A stretch of 18,924 nt of DNA from Oscillospiraceae bacterium (GTDB lineage: Bacteria > Bacillota_A > Clostridia > Oscillospirales > Oscillospiraceae): positions 1 through 18,924 of the forward strand of contig JAEDOK010000017.1 of NCBI GenBank assembly GCA_016302005.1, in the 5' to 3' direction. The notes beneath the pieces are model-generated. The model made no database searches. It was not told the DNA's origin and saw only the letters and a program-made list of their open reading frames with translations. Shown in pieces: positions 1 through 5,421 of this stretch (the stretch's first letter is position 1; every line of letters begins with the position of its first letter). The position numbers and the translations under genes were made by a program.

Positions 1-425
1 GCGGCTTTATCTGGGCTTGCAAGAATTACGACGGCGACGTGATGAGCGATATGGTTTCAACCGCCTTTGGAAGCCTTGCCATGATGACCTCCGTGCTTGT
101 CTCCCCGGACGGGAACTATGAATATGAAGCGGCGCACGGCACAGTGACTAAGCATTATTACCGCTATCTCGCGGGGGAAGAGACCTCCACCAATCCAATG
201 GCAACAATTTTTGCATGGTCTGGCGCACTTGCCAAACGAGGCGAGCTGGACGGCAACGACGCGCTGGTTTCTTTTGCGCAAAAGCTGGAACGCGCCTCTG
301 TCGCCGTGATTGAAAGCGGCACTATGACCAAGGATCTCGCAACGCTTTGGGAGGGCGATACGCCGAATGTCGTCACGAGCGCAGACTTCATTGCAGCGAT
401 CCGCGCAAGATTGACGCGGGAATAA
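1..425 (+). CDS. icd: NADP-dependent isocitrate dehydrogenase, C-terminal part (5' end outside window)
   Basis: The reading frame is open from base 3 and ends in TAA; 140 residues are visible. The enzyme oxidatively decarboxylates isocitrate to 2-oxoglutarate with NADP in the cytosol. The visible part carries [13 protein letters not shown], which belongs to the metal/substrate region, and the coenzyme-loop motif [11 protein letters not shown]. It is followed by [13 protein letters not shown], typical of the eukaryote-like homodimeric NADP-IDH subfamily rather than the E. coli Icd type. The C terminus looks complete. No clear intrinsic terminator follows, only a possible long-range stem at 450-539. 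It lies upstream of rpoD, which has its own promoter, so the two genes need not be co-transcribed. The family call is firm; the NADP preference is inferred from subfamily resemblance. Confidence 0.93.
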   Translation, partial: GFIWACKNYDGDVMSDMVSTAFGSLAMMTSVLVSPDGNYEYEAAHGTVTKHYYRYLAGEETSTNPMATIFAWSGALAKRGELDGNDALVSFAQKLERASVAVIESGTMTKDLATLWEGDTPNVVTSADFIAAIRARLTRE

Positions 426-449
426 TTTCCGAATTACGCCATGTATGAT

Positions 450-539
450 AACACGCTTCTGCGGGTATCCTGTGCAATAGCAAACGGTGACGAAATCATG
501 CCGCGTCATCCTTTGCGGCGCAGCTTGCAGAGGCGTGTT
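450..539 (+). other. Possible structured RNA segment between icd and rpoD
   Basis: AACACGCTTCTG (450-461) can pair with CAGAGGCGTGTT (528-539), 12 pairs including one G-U. Inside, GGTGACG (486-492) can pair with CGTCATC (503-509), with one G-U. No T-run follows, so it is not a textbook terminator. It could be a 3'-end stabiliser of the icd message or chance. I do not recognise a known RNA family. The rest of the 426-603 spacer shows nothing else. Confidence 0.25.
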
Positions 540-603
540 CTCGCGAGATCGTACTGCATTTTCCAAAAAATCAATTTTTCTCGTATTTTTTGCAAAAAGA
601 CTA

Positions 604-632
604 TTGCATAGAGTGAAATTGCACGCTATAAT
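604..632 (+). promoter_or_regulatory. Sigma-A promoter of rpoD
   Basis: TTGCAT (604-609) and a perfect TATAAT (627-632) are separated by 17 bp. Transcription would begin near 639, giving a leader of about 40 nt before the rpoD start codon. The -35 box is only half consensus; the -10 box is exact. Confidence 0.7.
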
Positions 633-677
633 GAATTAGATACGCCCGTAAATACCAAAGTTACAAGGAAGTGCTTT

Positions 678-1820
678 ATGGCTACCTCGAATAGAAGCGG
701 AAAAAACAACGAGGAACTTATGACACCTCTGACCGCCCTCATTAATAAGGGACGTCGTGACGGTGTTTTATCGGCATCCGAAGTTCTTGCCGCGCTGGAA
801 AAGTTAGATCTTTCCGTAGAGAAGATCGAGCAGGTCTATGATACTTTTGAATCCATGGGAATCCAAATTCTCAGTTCTGAGCCGGGTTCTGAGGAGGGCA
901 TGCAGGAGCTCATTGAGGACATTGATCTCGGTCCTGAGTCGATTGATGAGGAAGAACCTCTCGTAGATCCTGTTGAGCTTGCCGCTGAGTACAATCTTGA
1001 TGATCCCGTAAGAATGTACCTCAAGGAGATCGGTCAGATTCCTCTGCTCAGTGCGGATGAGGAACAGGAATTGGCAAAACGCGTTGTGGATGGCGACCAG
1101 ACCGCAAAGAATCAACTCACCGAGGCAAATCTTCGCTTGGTTGTCTCTATTGCAAAGAAGTATTCCGGCCGCGGTCTTCATATCCTCGACCTGATCCAGG
1201 AGGGCAACACCGGACTGATCCGCGCAGTCGATAAGTTCGACTATACAAAGGGAAACAAATTCTCTACATATGCGACATGGTGGATCCGGCAGGCGATCAC
1301 CCGCGCCATTGCCGACCAAGCGCGAACGATCCGCGTGCCTGTGCATATGGTAGAGGTCATCAACAAAGCAACGCGCTGCAACCGTAAGCTGGTGCAGGAG
1401 CTTGGCAGAGAGCCGACCCTTGAGGAGATCGCCGAAGAGTTGAATCTCCCCATCGAGAAGATCATTGAGGCAAACCGTACCGCAGCCGATACCCTTTCTC
1501 TTGACACTCCTGTCGGTGACGAAGAGGATACGACCATTGGCTCCTTTGTCGAAGACGACAACACCCCCGGTCCCGCAGACGCCACCAGCAATGCACTGTT
1601 AGCGGAGGCTTTGAGCGATATTCTCGCCACACTGACCGAGCGCGAGGCGGATGTTTTGCGTCTGCGCTTCGGTATGTATGACGGCAAGACGCACACGTTG
1701 GAGGAAGTCGGTCAGATTTTCGGCGTGACCCGTGAACGCATTCGTCAGATTGAAAACAAAGCGATCCGCAAGCTGCGTCATCCGAGCCGCGCAAAAAAGA
1801 TCCGCGATTTCTATTGCTGA
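678..1820 (+). CDS. rpoD: RNA polymerase primary sigma factor (SigA/RpoD)
   Basis: This is the housekeeping sigma factor that directs core RNA polymerase to -35/-10 promoters. The protein has 380 residues, the usual length for the short primary sigma factors of Firmicutes, which lack the long non-conserved insert of E. coli. A divergent acidic region 1.1 occupies roughly the first 100 residues. Region 1.2 follows ([11 protein letters not shown]...[12 protein letters not shown]), then region 2 with [22 protein letters not shown] and [14 protein letters not shown] (-10 recognition). Region 3 has VHMVEVINK, and region 4 ends with the -35-binding [24 protein letters not shown]. The start is set by AAGGAAG at 665-671, 6 nt before the ATG. 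It has its own promoter and a strong terminator at 1897-1955, so it looks monocistronic; dnaG, a common partner of sigA, is not directly upstream. Confidence 0.98.
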   Translation: MATSNRSGKNNEELMTPLTALINKGRRDGVLSASEVLAALEKLDLSVEKIEQVYDTFESMGIQILSSEPGSEEGMQELIEDIDLGPESIDEEEPLVDPVELAAEYNLDDPVRMYLKEIGQIPLLSADEEQELAKRVVDGDQTAKNQLTEANLRLVVSIAKKYSGRGLHILDLIQEGNTGLIRAVDKFDYTKGNKFSTYATWWIRQAITRAIADQARTIRVPVHMVEVINKATRCNRKLVQELGREPTLEEIAEELNLPIEKIIEANRTAADTLSLDTPVGDEEDTTIGSFVEDDNTPGPADATSNALLAEALSDILATLTEREADVLRLRFGMYDGKTHTLEEVGQIFGVTRERIRQIENKAIRKLRHPSRAKKIRDFYC

Positions 1821-1896
1821 AATCCGTTCTGCCGCGCTCCGTTCATGAAGGAGGCACACGCCTGTCCCCTCTTCCCTCGATATAAGGACGAATAAT

Positions 1897-1955
1897 AAGC
1901 GCTCTCCCCAAAGCTGTTTGAATATGTAACAGCTTTGGGGAGAGGCTTTTATTTC
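1897..1955 (+). terminator. Intrinsic terminator after rpoD
   Basis: CTCTCCCCAAAGCTGTT (1902-1918) and its exact complement (1928-1944) form a 17-bp stem with a 9-nt loop. AAGC/GCTT extend it past a bulged G1901. TTTTATTTCTTG follows. It may also stop minus-strand transcripts leaving the Rrf2 gene, since the opposite flank is A/T-rich. Confidence 0.92.
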
Positions 1956-1988
1956 TTGTTTGTAGATTTGGGGCGAGATTCCCTATGA

Positions 1989-2420
1989 TTAAATAATATA
2001 GTCATTTCCCTCCGTTTCCCTCTGCATCAAATCAGCAACCGTAATATTGTCAAGATAATCATTAATGACCTGATTCAGCCCCCGCCATAACGATAGCGTC
2101 CGGCAGGAAACGGCGCGAGGGCAGGTATCTGCATTCGGCTCTAAGCAGGATACCGGCGACAGAGATTCCTCCGTAAGGCGCAAAATGCTACCCACGGTAT
2201 ACTGCTCAGGCGTCCTTGTCAGTTTGTATCCTCCGCCCTTTCCGCGAAGTCCAACCAGCAGCTTGTCTTTCACCAGCAGCTTAATGATACTTTCCAGATA
2301 CTTTTCTGACATCTCCTGCCGCTCGGCAATCTCCTTCAGCGGAATGTAACCTCCGGATTGATGCTCTGCAAGATCAATCATCACACGGAGCGAATAGCGC
2401 CCTTTGGTAGAAATCAGCAT
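1989..2420 (-). CDS. Rrf2-family transcriptional regulator, IscR-like (three conserved-type cysteines)
   Basis: The protein is a 143-residue DNA-binding regulator. The start MLISTKGRYSLRVMIDLAEH is typical of the family. An ATG further upstream at 2486 is in frame, but the added residues do not resemble the family and would overlap the promoter; the chosen ATG has GGGGG about 6 nt before it. A winged HTH spans about residues 1-65 (LKEIAERQEMSEKYLESIIKLL as recognition region, then RGKGGGYKL as wing). Cys92, Cys100 and Cys106 lie in SCLEPNADTCPRAVSC, close to the positions of the Fe-S ligands of IscR (92, 98, 104), so it may bind an iron-sulfur cluster. CymR, the cysteine regulator of Bacillus and Staphylococcus, belongs to the same family. 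Divergent cysK makes cysteine/sulfur control the likeliest role, by inference. Confidence 0.9.
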   Translation of the reverse strand: MLISTKGRYSLRVMIDLAEHQSGGYIPLKEIAERQEMSEKYLESIIKLLVKDKLLVGLRGKGGGYKLTRTPEQYTVGSILRLTEESLSPVSCLEPNADTCPRAVSCRTLSLWRGLNQVINDYLDNITVADLMQRETEGNDYII

Positions 2421-2456
2421 AGTATACCCCCATTGCTTGCGATTATTATTAAACCC

Positions 2457-2486
2457 ATTATATAACATCGTATATAGGAAAATCAA
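2457..2486 (-). promoter_or_regulatory. Promoter of the Rrf2 regulator gene
   Basis: Read on the minus strand, TTGATT (2481-2486) and TATAAT (2457-2462) are 18 bp apart, and the start codon lies about 37 bp downstream. It sits back to back with the cysK promoter, the two -35 boxes being about 20 bp apart. Confidence 0.6.
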
Positions 2487-2507
2487 TCAATTTTTAAAAT
2501 TTCCTAT
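2474..2507. promoter_or_regulatory. Inverted repeat between the two divergent -35 regions, candidate operator
   Basis: ATAGGAAA (2474-2481) and TTTCCTAT (2500-2507) are exact inverted repeats 18 bp apart. They touch the -35 boxes of both divergent promoters. The position suits a regulator controlling both genes, most simply the adjacent Rrf2 protein. The A/T-rich surroundings make chance repeats more likely, so this is tentative. Confidence 0.4.
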
Positions 2508-2535
2508 TGACAAATCCTTCCGCAGAGCGTATAAT
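2507..2535 (+). promoter_or_regulatory. Perfect consensus sigma-A promoter of cysK
   Basis: TTGACA (2507-2512), a 17-bp spacer and TATAAT (2530-2535) match the consensus at all twelve positions. The predicted start is near 2542, giving a leader of about 130 nt. A promoter this strong normally needs repression, in line with the inverted repeats around it. Confidence 0.9.
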
Positions 2536-2540
2536 CACAT

Positions 2541-2559
2541 CAACCTACTTGAAAGGTTG
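2541..2559. promoter_or_regulatory. Inverted repeat at the cysK transcription start, candidate operator
   Basis: CAACCT (2541-2546) and AGGTTG (2554-2559) are exact inverted repeats with a 7-nt centre. They cover the predicted +1 of cysK, a classical place for repressor binding. The adjacent Rrf2 protein is the obvious candidate. The repeat could instead form a weak hairpin at the 5' end of the message. Confidence 0.45.
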
Positions 2560-2567
2560 GTATAACA

Positions 2568-2621
2568 ATGAAGGAATCCCAAGCATACCTGCGATATTGT
2601 CGATGTTGGCACTGCTGCTGA
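2568..2621 (+). CDS. Candidate cysteine-rich leader peptide upstream of cysK (17 codons)
   Basis: An ATG about 26 nt after the predicted cysK transcription start opens a 17-codon frame, MKESQAYLRYCRCWHCC, ending in TGA 49 nt before the cysK start. Four of the last seven residues are cysteine, the product of the pathway encoded next. AAAGG (2552-2556) is a possible ribosome site but lies 11 nt away, which is long. No clear terminator or perfect alternative hairpins are seen between it and cysK, so classic transcription attenuation is not evident; translational control is possible. A chance ORF cannot be excluded. Confidence 0.35.
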   Translation: MKESQAYLRYCRCWHCC

Positions 2622-2670
2622 ATCCATACAATCTATCATCATATATCAAATCATATAGGAGGAAATTACC

Positions 2671-3603
2671 ATGAGTAAAATCTATACATCCGCAGACCAA
2701 TTGATTGGAAAGACGCCGCTGCTTGAGCTGGTGCACATCGAAAAGGAAGAAGGATTGCAAGCCCGAATTTTGGGCAAGCTGGAATATTTTAATCCCGCAG
2801 GCTCCGTCAAGGATCGCATTGCCAAAGCCATGATCGACGACGCAGAAAGCAAAGGTCTCCTCAAGCCCGGCTCTGTTATCATTGAGCCGACCTCCGGCAA
2901 CACCGGTATCGGCTTAGCTTCCGTCGCAGCTGCAAGAGGCTACCGCATTATCATTGTCATGCCTGAGACCATGAGCGTAGAGCGTCGCCAGCTCATGAAA
3001 GCCTACGGTGCAGAGCTTGTTCTTACGGAGGGTGCCAAGGGTATGAAGGGTGCCATCGCCAAGGCGGATGAATTGGCGAAGGAAATCCCCAACAGCTTTA
3101 TTCCGGGTCAGTTCGTAAATCCCGCCAATCCTGCCGTTCACAGAGCCACCACGGGACCTGAGATCTGGGAGGATACCGAAGGCAGCGTTGACATCTTTGT
3201 TGCAGGCGTCGGTACGGGCGGAACCGTGACCGGTGTCGGCGAATACTTGAAAAGCCAAAATCCAAATGTGAAGGTCGTCGCTGTAGAACCGGCGTCCTCT
3301 CCCGTTCTGAGCAAGGGCACACCCGGTGCGCATAAGATTCAGGGCATCGGCGCAGGCTTTGTTCCCGCCGTGCTGGATACCAATATCTATGATGAGATCA
3401 TCACTGTAGAAAACGATGCTGCATTTGCAACCGGCAAGCGGATTGGTAAGTCGGAAGGCGTCCTTGTCGGCATCTCCTCCGGCGCTGCGGTGTGGGCTGC
3501 CATCGAGCTGGCGAAGCGCCCGGAAAATCAGGGAAAGACCATCGTCGCCCTCCTCCCCGACACCGGCGACCGTTATCTCTCCACTCCCCTCTTTGCAGAT
3601 TGA
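2671..3603 (+). CDS. cysK: Cysteine synthase A (O-acetylserine sulfhydrylase)
   Basis: This PLP enzyme makes L-cysteine from O-acetyl-L-serine and sulfide in the cytosol. The 310-residue length is normal. Lys47 in NPAGSVKDR is the Schiff-base lysine, TSGNTG (74-79) is the substrate-binding loop, and [12 protein letters not shown] forms the PLP phosphate cup. [11 protein letters not shown] and the C-terminal [15 protein letters not shown] are family signatures. AGGAGG at 2657-2662 lies 8 nt before the ATG. It is divergent from an Rrf2 regulator and driven by a consensus promoter. In Bacillus and Staphylococcus CysK is also the partner of CymR, so the same pair could interact here. Its likely terminator (3911-3957) is now separated from the stop codon by an antisense group II intron. 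Confidence 0.97.
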   Translation: MSKIYTSADQLIGKTPLLELVHIEKEEGLQARILGKLEYFNPAGSVKDRIAKAMIDDAESKGLLKPGSVIIEPTSGNTGIGLASVAAARGYRIIIVMPETMSVERRQLMKAYGAELVLTEGAKGMKGAIAKADELAKEIPNSFIPGQFVNPANPAVHRATTGPEIWEDTEGSVDIFVAGVGTGGTVTGVGEYLKSQNPNVKVVAVEPASSPVLSKGTPGAHKIQGIGAGFVPAVLDTNIYDEIITVENDAAFATGKRIGKSEGVLVGISSGAAVWAAIELAKRPENQGKTIVALLPDTGDRYLSTPLFAD

Positions 3604-3619
3604 TTTTTTCACGACCCGT

Positions 3620-3953
3620 TCATTTTTTCCAATCGGGTAGGAGGTCACCCATTCGTTGAGTGACCGACCTCCCACACCACCGTGCGTACGGTTCCGTACA
3701 CGGCGGTTCAGTCGCATAAGTGCAAGGACTCGTACCGGTCAAGGATGCTGTAATATCCAGCCTGTGCGAGTTTTTCCTTTGAGATTGCCCTCTGCACATG
3801 ACCGTTTCTTGCCATGTGCCAGTAGGCTTTCCTGCAGTTGGCTAACCCTTCCCGCTACCGGGCGGCTTCGGGACTTTCACCCGTAGAGTATGCGCCCGCC
3901 GGGCGCACCACAAAAACAGCCCCAAGGAGCAGCATTGTTCCTTGGGGTTTCAT
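3620..3953 (-). other. Tiny ORF interrupted by the group II intron (candidate)
   Basis: On the minus strand AGGAGG (3958-3963) lies 4 nt before an ATG at 3951-3953. Fifteen codons run to the intron edge at 3909. Joining the flanks across the intron gives MKPQGTMLLLGAVFVWKK and then TGA at 3620-3622. Without splicing the frame runs into the intron and stops later. Codons 3-14 coincide with the terminator stem and T-run, so this could be a leader peptide over an attenuator or simply a chance ORF across a terminator. I do not recognise the peptide. Confidence 0.25.
3632..3908 (-). mobile_element. Class C group II intron, ORF-less and internally deleted
   Basis: Read on the minus strand, the element begins GTGCGCCCGG (5' end at 3908), followed by GGGTGAAAGTCCCGAA, the usual start of class C introns such as that of Oceanobacillus iheyensis. 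Domain V is at 3675-3709: it begins GAACCGCC and ends ACGGTGGTG, with the tail GGGAGGTCGG. Domain VI (GGTCAC...GTGACC) leads to the 3' end CTACCCGAT at 3632. At 277 nt it lacks the reverse transcriptase of domain IV and is shorter than the roughly 400-nt ribozyme core, so parts of domains I-III are also missing. It sits just after an intrinsic terminator on the same strand, the preferred class C target. Mobility would need a protein in trans; self-splicing is doubtful. Confidence 0.88.
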
Positions 3954-3957
3954 TTTG
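3911..3957. terminator. Bidirectional intrinsic terminator, target of the group II intron
   Basis: CCCCAAGGA (3920-3928) pairs with TCCTTGGGG (3939-3947). TTTCATTTT follows on the plus strand, and a five-T run follows on the minus strand, so it can work both ways. Before the intron inserted it lay about 40 bp from the cysK stop and was probably the cysK terminator. Confidence 0.75.
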
Positions 3958-3980
3958 CCTCCTCATGATTCAGCGGTTCC

Positions 3981-4037
3981 TTAGATATTCGCTCCGGTCA
4001 AGTACCGTTTCAGCAGGAAAGCGCAGAAGTAGAGCAC
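3981..4037 (-). CDS. Candidate tiny hydrophobic peptide (18 aa), unknown
   Basis: On the minus strand AAGGAGG (4046-4052) lies 8 nt before a GTG at 4035-4037 that opens an 18-codon frame, MLYFCAFLLKRYLTGANI, ending in TAA. A second GTG at 4040-4042, 3 nt after the same site, opens another frame of 10 codons (VKCSTSALSC). A near-consensus promoter lies just upstream at 4060-4088, but the predicted start almost coincides with the ribosome site, leaving nearly no leader. The peptide has a short hydrophobic stretch and a basic patch. No family is recognised. It may be a leader peptide, part of a repeated element, or not translated. Confidence 0.3.
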   Translation of the reverse strand: MLYFCAFLLKRYLTGANI

Positions 4038-4059
4038 TTCACTCGCCTCCTTCGCTATT

Positions 4060-4088
4060 ATTATAGCGGCACTCTGTGGAAAAATCAA
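4060..4088 (-). promoter_or_regulatory. Near-consensus minus-strand promoter
   Basis: On the minus strand TTGATT (4083-4088), a 17-bp spacer and TATAAT (4060-4065) form a good sigma-A promoter. CGCTAT and ATAGCG around the -10 form a small inverted repeat. The transcript would cover the two tiny ORFs and the terminator at 3911-3957. Bases 4089-4263, upstream, hold no ORF or repeat I can support. Confidence 0.55.
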
Positions 4089-4263
4089 TCGAAATCACAA
4101 ATAATGAGCGACTTTCTTAATTGCTCACACATTTTTAGAGCGAGTTATTACTGATCCAGACACCATCCTCCGATTTCAAGAGAAGTAATATTAGTAAGAG
4201 GATTGTTTCATTGCTTATGCAGCGCAGGAAATCGGCAAAGGTGGTGCAACAGGTCTGTCAGAA

Positions 4264-4387
4264 GGTTCAGATAGATGCAGCAGGTTTGAATTCTGTTGTC
4301 TGAACCAAAACCGCCGATTTTCAGCACGAAAACCGGCGGTTCTGGCGCTTTTTTGAAAGGCTTTTCTTTGTTTCGCAAAAGCCTTTC
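4264..4387 (+). repeat. Three consecutive inverted repeats in a gene-free stretch
   Basis: Hairpin 1 pairs GGTTCAGA (4264-4271) with TCTGAACC (4299-4306), with CAGCAG/CTGTTG inside. Hairpin 2 pairs AACCGCCG-A-TTTTC (4309-4322) with GAAAA-C-CGGCGGTT (4328-4341), one mismatch and a 5-nt loop, followed by six T at 4349-4354, so it resembles a terminator. Hairpin 3 pairs GAAAGGCTTTT (4355-4365) with AAAAGCCTTTC (4377-4387). The overlapping frames on both strands (64 and 87 codons) show no recognisable domain. This could be a structured RNA 3' end or a small intergenic repeat. No upstream gene on either strand clearly uses the terminator. Confidence 0.6.
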
Positions 4388-4490
4388 GGGCGTTGCTGGC
4401 TCTTTTGGGAACTTAGGAAGGAAAAATGAAATGAGAGAAAAGCAGAACAAACGGATTGACTTTGTATGCAATGCGTTTTATCTGGTTTAG

Positions 4491-4650
4491 GGAAGCTCTA
4501 AATAAATCTGCAAGAGTGGTCGGCGAGAGATTTTGCTGCAAATTGAGGTTTGAGAATCGCAGGAAAACTTTGTGTATTTCAAGATTTTAAAAACGAACAG
4601 TTGCTGCAAAAGATCCGCCGAGCGCCGCAGCCGATTTGTTCAGAGGTTCC
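4491..4650. mobile_element. 160-bp MITE with IS5-like ends
   Basis: The left end GGAAGCTCTAAATAAATC (4491-4508) and the inverted right end GGAACCTCTGAACAAATC (4633-4650, read on the minus strand) match at 15 of 18 positions. The element is flanked by TTAG on both sides (4487-4490 and 4651-4654), a 4-bp duplication fitting the YTAR target of the IS5 group. It has no coding capacity, so it would need a transposase in trans. The right-hand duplication contains the reverse of the rraA stop codon, so it inserted right behind that gene and may affect the 3' end of the long operon. Confidence 0.8.
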
Positions 4651-5403
4651 TTAGGTATCTGCGAGAATTTTTTTGCGGAAGTCCGCGATATTTTGGTCAA
4701 ATTTCTTCTGTGCTGCCTTGAGCTGATCGACGATTTCATCGGCAGAGAGTCCGATGACATCCCGCGCGGCAGGAATCGTATTTTGGCACTCGTTGCTGTC
4801 ACCGAAGCGCACACCTTCGAGCAGGTGCGGGAAATCCTCCTCCGGAATCGCGATAAAGCCATACTTATCAGCGTGAATGAGCATGCCGGGCTTGACCTTT
4901 GCGCCAAACACTTCAATTTCTTTGCCGAAGGATACCGGACAGGAATAGGTGTGAGAAACGCCGAGACGGCGCGCCATCATCTTAAAGCCACCGTAGGCGC
5001 CCTCGTCCACATCGCGGACAAAGCCGTCGTTGATGCAGCCCACGCAGCCAAGCGCGCGGTAGGCGTTGCCTGTAACCTCTCCGAAAATCGAGCCGACCGG
5101 ATTCGGGTTGTCCAGATCCTTGGCAACAATGATCTTCGGACCGGGAATGCTCGCGAGATATTCATAAAGCTTCATATAGGCATCCGCGTGCTCAGCTTTA
5201 TAGGCAGCGTCTGCGCAGCGGTACTCTACGGTAACGGCATATCCGACCATTGCCCCCATTTGGGGCGCGTAATCCTGAATTGCCTCGTGGCTCATTACGC
5301 ATTCCATGCGGTCTTTTTTGGTGGAAAGCTCCCAGCCGTTATAGATCGTAGGCGTATTCCATCTTCTCAGCTCTAACAGATCAGCATCAGATAATTTTGC
5401 CAT
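4651..5403 (-). CDS. RraA-family protein (HMG aldolase/oxaloacetate decarboxylase-like)
   Basis: The 250-residue protein belongs to the RraA fold. Members include 4-hydroxy-4-methyl-2-oxoglutarate aldolases and oxaloacetate decarboxylases, and the E. coli RNase E inhibitor. The typical core is visible: GSIFGEVTGNAYRALGCVG (about 104-122) and NDGFVRD with Asp126, Arg130 and Asp131, the substrate/metal-site pattern of catalytic members. In a catabolic locus an aldolase or decarboxylase acting on an oxo-acid is likelier than RNase control. AAAGGAG precedes the ATG. It is the last gene of the minus-strand run, 18 nt after the hydroxyacid dehydrogenase. A MITE abuts its stop codon and no clear terminator follows. 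The substrate is unknown. Confidence 0.88.
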   Translation of the reverse strand: MAKLSDADLLELRRWNTPTIYNGWELSTKKDRMECVMSHEAIQDYAPQMGAMVGYAVTVEYRCADAAYKAEHADAYMKLYEYLASIPGPKIIVAKDLDNPNPVGSIFGEVTGNAYRALGCVGCINDGFVRDVDEGAYGGFKMMARRLGVSHTYSCPVSFGKEIEVFGAKVKPGMLIHADKYGFIAIPEEDFPHLLEGVRFGDSNECQNTIPAARDVIGLSADEIVDQLKAAQKKFDQNIADFRKKILADT

Positions 5404-5421
5404 CGTGTGTACTCCTTTCCG

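Noticed and set aside
57..566. 169-codon minus-strand frame over the icd end
   Set aside because: It is antisense to a well-recognised enzyme and its translation shows no domain.
2541..2670. T-box or SAM riboswitch in the cysK leader
   Set aside because: The leader is only about 130 nt, with no T-box sequence, no terminator and no SAM-box motifs.
2545..2760. 71-codon minus-strand frame over the cysK leader and start
   Set aside because: It overlaps the consensus promoter downstream region and cysK itself; no ribosome site or family resemblance.
2914..3717. 267-codon minus-strand frame antisense to cysK
   Set aside because: Its first residues are the translation of group II intron domains V-VI and the rest is the shadow of cysK.
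4208..4490. Frames of 87 (minus) and 64 (plus) codons in the gene-free interval
   Set aside because: Both are translations of the tandem hairpins; they mirror each other and show no domain. Kept as a structured repeat instead.
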